Source: Methylococcaceae bacterium
GTDB lineage: Bacteria > Pseudomonadota > Gammaproteobacteria > Methylococcales > Methylomonadaceae
Reading direction: 5' to 3'
Length of the DNA stretch: 8,477 nt
Assembly (NCBI GenBank): GCA_013140465.1
Contig: JABFST010000247.1
Location: forward strand, 1 to 8,477
Shown: positions 1 through 8,100 of the stretch, piece by piece
Position numbering within the stretch: the stretch's first letter is position 1
Layout: each line of letters opens with the position of its first letter
Translations under genes and position numbers: made by a program
Notes under the pieces: model-generated
What the model was told of the DNA's origin: nothing
The model's input: only the letters and a program-made list of their open reading frames with translations
Database searches by the model: none

Positions 1-2986
1 ATAATAGGCGTTGGTTAATCGCATCGGTAAAGTATTGGTAACGGTTTTTGCCGATGGCTTTGGCATGGTACATCGCGGTATCGGCTTTTCTTAACAAGGT
101 TTCCGGGTCGTTGCCGCCTTTGGGGTACAGGCAAATGCCAATGCTGGTAGTGATATATTGGGATTGTCCGGCTATCGTAAACGGCTGGCTGAATAAGTTG
201 ATGACTTTATCAGCAACAAAACTGATCGTGTCCAAGGTAATGTCCAACAACAAAATCACAAATTCGTCGCCGCCCAAACGCGCCACCAAATCGCCGTCAA
301 ACACACAATGTCCTAAGCGGTTGGCGACTTGTTTAAGCAACTCATCACCCGCACTATGCCCTAGGGTATCGTTTATGTATTTAAAATGGTCCAAATCCAA
401 AAACAGCACCGCCAGTTGTTTGTTGTGGCGTTTGGCGGTGCTCAGGCAAATGCCCAGATATTCCATCAGCCACAGGCGGTTAGCCAAGTCGGTCAGGGCA
501 TCGTGGGTGGCGATGTATTCTATGCGTTGCAAAGAGGCTTTTTGTTCGGTGATGTCTTCCTGCACAGCCAGAAAATGGGTGACAGTGCCATCGTCGGCCA
601 AAATCGGCGTGACCAATTGGTTAATCACATAACGGTTGCCATGCTTGTTGGTGTTGATGACCTCACCTCGCCAAATTTTTTTGCTGTTTAAAATCGTCCA
701 AAATTCACGCCAAAAATCGGGGTCTTGACCCTCGCTATGGACGAGCTTGCCTATCGGGATGCCCCACGTTTCTTGTAGCGAATAACCGCTGAGGCGGCTA
801 AAAGCCTCATTGGCCCAAACAATTTGGCCTTTGTCATCGGTGATAATGATCGCATTGGCTGCGGATTCGATGGCGGTGTTTTGCAGGCGCAGCCATTTTT
901 GGTTTTGTGCATGTTGCAAGGTTGTGCACACGCGTTCGACCAGTTTTTGCAAGCGTTTTAAGGCCGCTTTGTCCAAATCGTGCTGGTTGGTTTGGAAACC
1001 CATGACGCCTATCACCCCGTGTTCGCTGCACAAGGGGATAACCAAATCCATAGCATACCCGTTGGTTTGCTCGGAATAGTAGACATAACCACTCAGAAAA
1101 GTCTGCATCAGCGGATCTTGGGGATTGTCGTCAGTCCACGCATCCATCAGGTGTTGGTTTCTGCCGGCACAGGCGTGGGGGACTAGCCGCATACCGTTGC
1201 CTTCTTCCTTAAGGCCAATCCAGATCAGCGGAAAATCGAACAGCACCGTAAACTGGTAGCAGATAAACAAGGCCACTTCGTTTATGTTGCTGCCGTGTAA
1301 GGCTTGTTTGTCGGCTTTGGCCAGAATCCGCTGGCTGCGTTCGGCGTAGATCTGCGAGCTAATGTCGATCAGTGTGGCGGACAAGACGGGTTGGCTATCG
1401 TCATTTTGGTTTAGGCGGATGAATATTTTTGCCCATAAGCCCATGCCGTTGCTGGTTTGTAGCCTAAATTCGCCCTGAAATTGTGGCGGTTTCCCTTGCC
1501 AAACCCGGTTGATGGTAAGTTGCAGGTGTTCGCGGCTTTCGTCATAAACGATGTCCAACAAGTTATGTTGGGACGTGGGATGCCAAACCCAGCCCGTCAT
1601 CGCGGTCAGGGCGGGGTTGGCAAACAGTATCTGGGTCTGTTGGTCCATAATCAGCACGGCTTCTTGGATGCTGTTGAGCACAAACCGATAACGCGCTTCG
1701 CTTTTGGACAACAGATGCTGTTTTTCGGCAATGTTGTCTGCCATGTCATTAAACGTCAGGCCCATTTTTGACAATTCATGGCTGCTGGGCAATTGTACTC
1801 GCTGTAACAAGTCGCCTTGCCCATATTGGAAAATTCTGTCCGCCATCAGGGTGAGCGGTTCGACGATCATTTTGCGGACGTTGACGTTGATTAAAAAGGC
1901 TATCATCAAGCCCACGACCATGACCAAGGCATTAATCATAAAGAACAATTGTTCTACAGGACGCAACACTTCAGCCACCTTAACTAAGCGGATATAACGC
2001 CAGTTGAGCTTGTCGATAGGTAGGCTAAAGGCTAGATAGTGTTCCCCTTTTATGCTTAAGTATTTAAGTGCGTGGTTTAGGTTAGGTGCGCCTTTGGCGT
2101 TAATCAGTGCGGCTAATTTAGGATAGGCACTTAAATCAGGCTTAAATTCGCTGCCCTTGCTTTCCAACTCGTGTTGCCAAAATCCCGCCAAAATATAATT
2201 GCCAAAGCCGTCCAGCAAAAAATGTTGGCTGCCCGCGTAATAATCGGAAGCCTGAAATGCCGCCAGTAACTCGGTTAGGACGATGTCATGGCCTAAAACG
2301 CCTTGCCAATGACCGTCTATATCCAGCGGATACACCACACTCACTACCCAAGTCTTGACGGGACTCTCATAAATGGCGGGAGTCCATAACGCAATCCGTT
2401 GCGGGTTTAGCGTAGGTGAGGCCAATTGGTCCCATAAGGTTTGGGTGTAATCGTGGTTGGGTTCCAGTTTATAAATAAAATCGGGGTTTTGCCGCCAAAA
2501 AATCACCGAGGTTTTGTCGAGTTGGTCAAACCACACGCCATCGTAATGGATCAGTGCCGCAAGGCCAAAATCGCTAAGCACATTCATCGCGCGTAGCTTG
2601 GTGCGCTTTAGGTCATCGGTGAGTGCGACACCTTTGGGGATGAACACGCCAGCTTGGGTATGACCGTCGAACAATTCGCGGCGGTTGCGGATCACACCCA
2701 AGGCATCTTTGGCCATGACCCGATCAAACGTGGCCAGTTCGTTAGCGTCTGGGGCTTGTTGCAAAGCTAGGCGTAAGCTGTGCGCCAAGGCTTCAAGGCT
2801 ACTTTCGGCGCGGCGCATGATGTTGATTTGCAGGTTGATGTTGGCACGCGTGCTGGCCTCTAGCGTGTCGATAGCCGAGGTCAGGTAGTAGTCACGCGCC
2901 AATTTGTAAATCAGCACAACGCTGGGTACGGTGACCAAAAACACCCAAAGCACTACCGTCAAACTCAGCTTAAGCCCTATTTTCAT
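1..2986 (-). CDS. Membrane receptor GGDEF protein (dCache-HAMP-PAS-GAF-PAS-GGDEF), 3' end beyond window
   Basis: An open frame runs from an ATG at 2986 to the left edge without a stop, giving 995 codons. Residues about 5-28 form a membrane segment. Residues 30-345 look periplasmic and dCache-like, including a VVSVVYP...GVLGHDI stretch near 212-235. A second membrane helix (about 346-366) leads into a HAMP domain to about 425. PAS follows at about 429-550, GAF at about 556-700, a second PAS at about 703-820, then GGDEF (about 820-985). The DLDHFK metal site is at 864-869 and an intact GGDEF at 905-909, so diguanylate cyclase activity (two GTP to c-di-GMP) is plausible. The inhibitory I-site RxxD is not intact: the position reads FDGD (896-899). 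The last residues, DAINQRLL, resemble the linker that precedes EAL domains, so a GGDEF-EAL protein is likely but unproven. The ligand is unknown. Domain calls are confident; net activity is not. Confidence 0.93.
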   Translation of the reverse strand, partial: MKIGLKLSLTVVLWVFLVTVPSVVLIYKLARDYYLTSAIDTLEASTRANINLQINIMRRAESSLEALAHSLRLALQQAPDANELATFDRVMAKDALGVIRNRRELFDGHTQAGVFIPKGVALTDDLKRTKLRAMNVLSDFGLAALIHYDGVWFDQLDKTSVIFWRQNPDFIYKLEPNHDYTQTLWDQLASPTLNPQRIALWTPAIYESPVKTWVVSVVYPLDIDGHWQGVLGHDIVLTELLAAFQASDYYAGSQHFLLDGFGNYILAGFWQHELESKGSEFKPDLSAYPKLAALINAKGAPNLNHALKYLSIKGEHYLAFSLPIDKLNWRYIRLVKVAEVLRPVEQLFFMINALVMVVGLMIAFLINVNVRKMIVEPLTLMADRIFQYGQGDLLQRVQLPSSHELSKMGLTFNDMADNIAEKQHLLSKSEARYRFVLNSIQEAVLIMDQQTQILFANPALTAMTGWVWHPTSQHNLLDIVYDESREHLQLTINRVWQGKPPQFQGEFRLQTSNGMGLWAKIFIRLNQNDDSQPVLSATLIDISSQIYAERSQRILAKADKQALHGSNINEVALFICYQFTVLFDFPLIWIGLKEEGNGMRLVPHACAGRNQHLMDAWTDDNPQDPLMQTFLSGYVYYSEQTNGYAMDLVIPLCSEHGVIGVMGFQTNQHDLDKAALKRLQKLVERVCTTLQHAQNQKWLRLQNTAIESAANAIIITDDKGQIVWANEAFSRLSGYSLQETWGIPIGKLVHSEGQDPDFWREFWTILNSKKIWRGEVINTNKHGNRYVINQLVTPILADDGTVTHFLAVQEDITEQKASLQRIEYIATHDALTDLANRLWLMEYLGICLSTAKRHNKQLAVLFLDLDHFKYINDTLGHSAGDELLKQVANRLGHCVFDGDLVARLGGDEFVILLLDITLDTISFVADKVINLFSQPFTIAGQSQYITTSIGICLYPKGGNDPETLLRKADTAMYHAKAIGKNRYQYFTDAINQRLL

Positions 2987-3230
2987 TAACGTATCCTAGT
3001 AGTGAAATGGGCGACAGCGTTTATCAGCGTTGTTCCGTGTAGCGACCATGCCCCAACCCCAGCTATAAATAGAGGTATCAGGGACATAAACGTACACGAC
3101 GGGTTAAGCTAAGGTTAGGCATGGCAGACAGCGGCGTTAGGATGAGTGGAAAGCAAACTAAGGTTCGGGTTATTGGCAAGGTTTTAGGTTTCTACCTGAA
3201 CATCTTCCCATTAGGGCGGGATAACTTCTG
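2987..3230. other. Intergenic gap between the barrel and GGDEF genes
   Basis: These 244 bases lie between two genes on the minus strand. I see no hairpin followed by a T-run after the barrel stop codon; only weak 4-bp stems occur (for example AGGT/ACCT around 3186-3197). Read-through from the barrel gene into the GGDEF gene is therefore possible. An AT-rich patch at about 3062-3076 (TTTATAG on the minus strand) could be a -10 element, but no convincing -35 partner is visible. No small ORF stands out. Confidence 0.5.
2994..2997 (-). promoter_or_regulatory. Ribosome binding site of the GGDEF receptor gene
   Basis: On the minus strand AGGA lies 7 nt before the ATG at 2986. This supports that start, which is also followed directly by a good N-terminal membrane segment. 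Confidence 0.6.
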
Positions 3231-4604
3231 TTAAAAATTCACATATAGGATGATTTCAAATAATTGTTCGGTTTGGTTGCCGCCAAAAGCCTGTTTGCCG
3301 CCTTCATCAGGTACGGCGACTGCATACGCTGCGCTCATGGTGATATGGTCGGTCAGGGTCAGGTCTGCGTACAGGTCAAATTCATCGGCAAAGCGGCGGT
3401 TGTTGACGTGTACGCCGTAATAGTTATTGGCATCCAAGTTAAATTGGTAGTAAATGGCCCCGAAGGTTAAGGTGTCGGTGGGCGTCACCGTGGCTTTTAA
3501 CATTTGGGTTTTCATATTGCTGTTAAATAGATAATACGCGCCGACAATTTCACCCTGATACCAACTGCCCCAGCCACGGCTGTAACCATAATACAAGGCG
3601 TTAAAGCTTGTGCTGGTGTCGTCGTCGGGCTGGTCGTCACCCGAAAATTGCACATAGCGGTAAGTCAGCGAGGGCTGCCAAGGCCAGTCGGCAAAGCCGT
3701 AGCGGCCTTCCAAATACCAGCCAAACGCATCTATTGCACCTTGCTTGCCTTCACCGTGTTCATAAATGGCATTGCCCCAAAAATCCAGATTGTCCAGCCC
3801 AGGCGGGGACAGTTCGGTAAAATTGAGCGAGTACACATTCATTTGGTCACGCACGCTTTGAAATGCGCCAAACGTGGAATCCAGCACATGTACATACAAA
3901 AAGCCCAGCTTGCCTGACAAAAAATTGTTTTGTTCCAGGTTAAGCCCTATTACCGCCGTCTCTTCCCAGGTGAAATCGGTTTTAAGATAAAACCCATCCA
4001 CATGGGTGTCGCCCACATCCATACGCACCAGCCCCGCACGCGGGAATGCCGTCCTCGGGGCCAGCCAATAGCTAGCCTTGCTGTACATATCAAAATTGCC
4101 GTCCCAAACCATCAGGCCATCGCCGATTTGCAGGGTTTGCCGACCGTAAGAAAGACTCAGGGCATCAATGCCCCACGTGTCTTTAAGCAAAGATTTTGTA
4201 TCCCAGCCGACATACAACTGCTCTAAGGCGGCATCTTCATCGGCTTTAGTGTAGCCCCCCGCATCACCGTCACCGACGGTAAACGTTGTCACCGACGACA
4301 CGCCGCCAAAAAACCGCCCCGCTTGCGCTAAGGTGTAATCGGCAAATAACCCCGGTTTTAAATAGCCTTCAGCCCAGTGCGCATCGCCTGTATTTTCGCC
4401 GCTAAAAAAATCTAGCCGTCCTGCGCCAAAACGCGTGTTGCCGGAAAAATAAGCCCCCAGCGCACTACTGATGCTGGCGCTTAAGGTCAGGTCATCATTT
4501 TGGTAAAGGGTTATGTCTGCGATAGCCAGCGTGGCATAGCCAGAAAGCAATAAGGCCATTACAGGTTTGGTTGTCAACAAGCGGATCACCGATGAGTAGG
4601 GCAA
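3231..4604 (-). CDS. Outer-membrane beta-barrel protein, alginate-export/porin-like
   Basis: The gene encodes 457 residues. A Sec signal peptide is visible: Arg8 and Lys13, a hydrophobic core around 15-28, and a likely AIA|D cleavage after residue 29. The mature protein is rich in alternating polar/hydrophobic strands with aromatic girdle residues and Gly/Asp/Asn turns, and it ends in LYVNF. The terminal Phe is the usual BAM recognition signal of outer-membrane proteins. Segments such as LSYGRQTLQIGDG and FADEFDLYADLTLTDHITMS resemble AlgE-like (alginate export) barrels as I remember them. The fold is much more certain than the substrate, which could be a polysaccharide, a small solute or a metal complex. 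It lacks the length expected of MtrB-type conduit barrels. The start is weakly supported: no Shine-Dalgarno sequence precedes the ATG, but the signal peptide fits it. It diverges from the multiheme cytochrome gene and lies upstream of the GGDEF gene on the same strand. Confidence 0.85.
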   Translation of the reverse strand: MPYSSVIRLLTTKPVMALLLSGYATLAIADITLYQNDDLTLSASISSALGAYFSGNTRFGAGRLDFFSGENTGDAHWAEGYLKPGLFADYTLAQAGRFFGGVSSVTTFTVGDGDAGGYTKADEDAALEQLYVGWDTKSLLKDTWGIDALSLSYGRQTLQIGDGLMVWDGNFDMYSKASYWLAPRTAFPRAGLVRMDVGDTHVDGFYLKTDFTWEETAVIGLNLEQNNFLSGKLGFLYVHVLDSTFGAFQSVRDQMNVYSLNFTELSPPGLDNLDFWGNAIYEHGEGKQGAIDAFGWYLEGRYGFADWPWQPSLTYRYVQFSGDDQPDDDTSTSFNALYYGYSRGWGSWYQGEIVGAYYLFNSNMKTQMLKATVTPTDTLTFGAIYYQFNLDANNYYGVHVNNRRFADEFDLYADLTLTDHITMSAAYAVAVPDEGGKQAFGGNQTEQLFEIILYVNF

Positions 4605-4649
4605 TGGCAGGATGGCTGCGGGGGGAGGGCGTTGCGGTTTGTGTTACGC

Positions 4650-4678
4650 GGCATAGAAATGAAAGCCTAAAATATCAA
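4650..4678 (-). promoter_or_regulatory. Possible sigma-70 promoter of the barrel gene
   Basis: On the minus strand TTGATA (4678-4673) is followed after 17 bases by TATGCC (4655-4650). The -35 box is a 5/6 match but the -10 box is only 3/6. The position, about 46-75 bp before the start codon, is suitable. It is a weak prediction by eye. Confidence 0.25.
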
Positions 4679-4728
4679 TAGGTTATCGACACGGCTGACC
4701 CAGATAGCGCAATTGGGAACGCCGATTA

Positions 4729-4743
4729 AAATGCCGGGCATTT
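4729..4743. promoter_or_regulatory. Perfect inverted repeat AAATGCC-G-GGCATTT, possible operator
   Basis: Two 7-bp arms are perfectly complementary around a single central G. The site lies about 125 bp before the barrel start and 383 bp before the cytochrome start. No T-run follows on either strand, so a terminator is unlikely. A protein-binding site upstream of the barrel promoter is the simplest reading; the regulator is unknown. Confidence 0.35.
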
Positions 4744-4907
4744 GTTAGAGCCTAGCTTTTTAAGTGTAGTAGATAAAGTGAAGTATTACCAATGAGGCGG
4801 GATATTTTTCGCGTGCATGAAGAACAAGAGTTTGCGGCTACGCCACTTACGGCTATGTCATATCCCATAGTAATAAGCCATATAACACAGTTTATTTTAG
4901 CCGAGGC

Positions 4908-4931
4908 GTTAATCTGCTAGCGTAGTTAATC
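4908..4931. repeat. Direct heptamer repeat GTTAATC, 17-bp period
   Basis: GTTAATC occurs at 4908-4914 and again at 4925-4931. The inverted core GATTAA recurs at 4968-4973 and 4724-4729. Spaced sites of this kind can bind a regulator, but short AT-rich heptamers also recur by chance. Confidence 0.25.
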
Positions 4932-5072
4932 ACTAAGTGTTTGTTTGGTATCAATAAAATAATAAAGGATTAAATATTGCTGTAGTTTTGCACACCTTCA
5001 CTCTTTACACGTTGTCATGCGGCTATTCGTTGGGCGCGGCGGTGTAATGCAAACCAGGTGTCGCTGCTTAGC

Positions 5073-5089
5073 CTGGACACACTGTCCAG
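5073..5089. promoter_or_regulatory. Perfect inverted repeat CTGGACA-CAC-TGTCCAG ahead of the cytochrome gene
   Basis: Two 7-bp arms with a 3-nt centre end 36 nt before the cytochrome ATG. As DNA it has the shape of an operator; as RNA it would form a short stable stem in the leader, without a T-run to terminate. A CCAGG at 5054-5058 could pair instead with CCTGG at 5072-5076, which would exclude the first stem. No known family of sites is recognised. Confidence 0.4.
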
Positions 5090-5113
5090 TGCGCTTAAGA
5101 ACCTTAATCTTCT

Positions 5114-5118
5114 AGGAG
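5114..5118 (+). promoter_or_regulatory. Ribosome binding site of the cytochrome gene
   Basis: AGGAG lies 7 nt before the ATG at 5126, a strong and well-spaced Shine-Dalgarno sequence that fixes this start. Confidence 0.8.
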
Positions 5119-5125
5119 AACGTTT

Positions 5126-8100
5126 ATGCAAACCAACCGACGTCATTACCTGCATGGCCCCAGCCTTGCCATTCTGATGTTATTGGGCTTAGGTGTGGGT
5201 ACGGCAGCTGCCGCAACCAACCCGCTCAGTATTAGCTCTGCCGTTTTTAGCAAGACCACGAATAAGCTCGTTGTTAAAGCCAACCTTAAGGGCGCGGCGA
5301 CAGGCAAGTTGCTGTTGCTGCACGGTGAGGGCGGTATTTTGGCTGAAGCTGCCGCTGCGGCTAGCCAAACCTTTAACATACCTAAAGCCAGCTTGGGGCA
5401 AACGCCTTGTACGGTTGAGGTCAGAGTCGGCGATTACAGCGCCAGCAAAGCCGTTAGCGGCGCTTCGGCTGAATGTGGCAAAATCCCGACGTGTAAAATC
5501 ACCAGTCCGGTTGCTGCCACAGGGCTGATGGTAAACACGCCCGTCACCTTTGCTGCGCAAGCCAAGCTAAAAGACAGCAAAGCTGGCCCGTTGAAATATG
5601 AATGGGATTTTGCCGGCGGGGCAATGGGGCATCCGACAACCCTCAGCGCACAAGTTAAGTTTATCCGTTCTAACAGCCATTACCGCGTGCGCTTTAGCGC
5701 AACTGATACCCAAGGGCGGCGTTGTGAAAGCGCGCTTAATGTAACAGTGGGTAGCCCACCTAATAATTTGCCCACGAAAGTATCCGAACAGGCCGCACCG
5801 CTGCGCGGTTCAGAGCTGGCGGGTACAGCTGGCGATTTGGTGGTCATCCCATACCAAGAATGGTCTATGCAGCACGAAGGTGACATGAAATCGGTCAAGA
5901 ACGGTTATATGACGTTTGTGCCTATAGTCAACAACCTGCGTGCTTATGCGTTTGAAAAAGCCCGTCTACCGCTATTTTTGGGTGACGATAAAGTGGAACT
6001 GCGCTATTCGGCGGCTTCCAACCCGTTCGATCCTGTCGGCGCCGATTCTATCAATTCCACGAGCCGGAATTGGCCGCTGAATGCGATGTCGTTTGACATG
6101 GCGACCGTACAAAAAACCGATATTTGGGATATGTTTATGGGGCGTGCCGCCAGCGAGAAAGCGTCCACCTATAAGTCCACCTCATGGATTATGGACCGCT
6201 ACAGTAGTGGCGGCGCACCCGAAATGGACGAAGGCACCTTTAAATACAAAGCCGCTGACGGTGGCGGTGGTATGGGCCATGACCACGGCACTCAGCCAGA
6301 CGGCGATCCCAACAACAATGACCACGGCAGATACATGCCGGGTAAGGCCAATCCCTATCAGGCCAACGAACCGCAAGCTTTTTCTAAGTTTGTGGCAGAA
6401 GACTATGCCAAGCAACCCGCTAGCTGGTTTACGGCTAATTTAATCCCCAAAACCGACATAGACGATGCCGGACGCGTCAACCCTTATACGCTGATGCGGG
6501 TCGAAGCGGTGCAAAAAACCACCAAAGCCGTGTTGGCAAAAACCGATGGCGTACTCAGTTCAGGCCGTGATATGCACTGCCGTGAATGCCATGCCAAAGG
6601 CGGTATAGCCGCACCGACCAATCCACCGCATACTCGGGCGGCTTGCCGTGCCGGGGCTTACGGCAAAGTGGCGGATACTTATGTCGAGCGTAAAGACTTT
6701 TATTACCCGCCCTGCGTGGATAAACCCGCTTATTTTACCGTGGCTGAGGCAGGTGGCGACCCTAACAATGTGTTTGACCAAGAATACGCCGCCGCACTTA
6801 ACTATTCGAGTATCCATGAGTATTACGACGGTATTTTCTTCCTGACCTATATGCAGCAAGGCGGCATCGACCTGGACTACTTTATAAGAGATGACGAAGG
6901 TAACCCCGACTTTACCAAACCTAACCCCAATCTTAAAAAGACCCTAACCGATGCGCCGGCGAATTGCGATGGCTGCCATTTCTCAGCATTGAACAATGAC
7001 GTGTATGGCAGGAGCTGGTATGACGGCGGTCGCAATGATGTCAACGACCCCGCCTATTTTGCCGGGTATTCGGTGACTATGCACCGCTTCCACGGCGAAT
7101 TGCAATGGAACGCCGACAAGTCCGGCATAGTCCGCGACGAAAGAGGTGTGTTCGTGCGTTATCCGTGGGCCAAAGGCACGGCTAGCCCCAACCGCAATCC
7201 CAAAACCTTGTTTCCCATATTTGGCGCCGATGGCAAGCAATTGCCTATGGAAGAAAACTGCCTTAAATGCCACGGCGGTCAGCGCGAACAGCATTACCGC
7301 GACCGCATGTATACGGCGGGCGTAACCTGCTATGACTGTCATGGCGACATGCTCGGTGTGGGTGGTGCGTTCACCAAGAAAGGCAAACCCGGCTTGGCGG
7401 TTCCGGGCGACCCAGGCGATCCTGAAGATGCCCAAGAAGGCGCCTTCCGCGTACCTTGGTTTGATGAGACCGATTGTGGCTCTTGCCATATAGGCAAAGG
7501 TTCGGATGCAGTCTTAAAGACCGCATTTGATACTAGCGACCCCGCACAAATGTCCCGCAAAGTGGATTTGAACAACCCAGATGCCGCGCGTTTTGCCGTT
7601 GTGCCTTTGTACAAACGGACTATCGAGGTGAGCGCAACAGGCCGTTATTATCCGACTGAAAGTTTTCCTCAATATCCCCAAATCATTAATTTGGAGACCA
7701 CGGTGTTCCGCGAAGGTAAAGACACGCATGGCAACGTTGCCTGTGCGGCTTGTCACGGTGCGGCTCATGCCATTTGGCCTAACCGCGATCCCAAAGCCAA
7801 TGACAACGTGACGGCACTCCAGTTGCAAGGCCATACCGGCACGCTGTTAGAGTGTAACGTGTGCCATACCGCTGATTCGTTTAAGCTAAAAGATGATTTG
7901 GATGGCGGTATTTACAGCGGTGATGCCAAGCCACACATCTTAGGCGGTCCACACAATATGCACCCAGTGAATGACCCTTACTGGTGGCAAGAAGCGCCAA
8001 ACGACACCTTAGATTCCACACCTAACAGCCCTAAACGCGCAGGTGGTGTTATCAAGGGCGGCTGGCATAACGACTACGCCCAGTACGCCGGAAAAAAAGG

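Larger units (their letters stand above)
4605..5125. promoter_or_regulatory. Divergent intergenic region with promoters for barrel and cytochrome
   Basis: These 521 bases separate two divergent start codons, so both promoters should lie here. The region contains a perfect 15-bp inverted repeat (4729-4743), a GTTAATC direct repeat (4908-4931), an AT-rich stretch (about 4941-4980) and a 17-bp inverted repeat near the cytochrome start (5073-5089). For the cytochrome the best -10-like hexamer I see is TGTAAT at 5043-5048, without a good -35 box. No sigma-54 type GG-N10-GC box was found by eye. No gene is convincing here. Confidence 0.7.

Noticed and set aside
48..1186. Several plus-strand open frames opposite the GGDEF gene
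   Set aside because: They are antisense shadows of a minus-strand frame with clear PAS, GAF and GGDEF domains.
3109..3165. Direct repeat CTAAGGTT (3109-3116 and 3158-3165) between the barrel and GGDEF genes
   Set aside because: It is only eight bases, not extended by flanking similarity, and easily explained by chance.
4792..4920. A 42-codon plus-strand ORF (starts MRRDIFRVHEE) in the divergent intergenic region
   Set aside because: It has no good ribosome binding site, no recognised domain, and overlaps probable regulatory sequence. A 17-codon frame at 4817-4870 inside it was rejected for the same reasons.
6644..6658. CRAGA at residue 507 as a tenth heme motif
   Set aside because: It lacks the second Cys and the His of CXXCH; only one cysteine is present.
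6983..7834. Minus-strand open frames of 91-168 codons inside the cytochrome gene
   Set aside because: The plus strand encodes an uninterrupted protein with regular CXXCH motifs; the antisense frames lack ribosome binding sites and recognisable domains.
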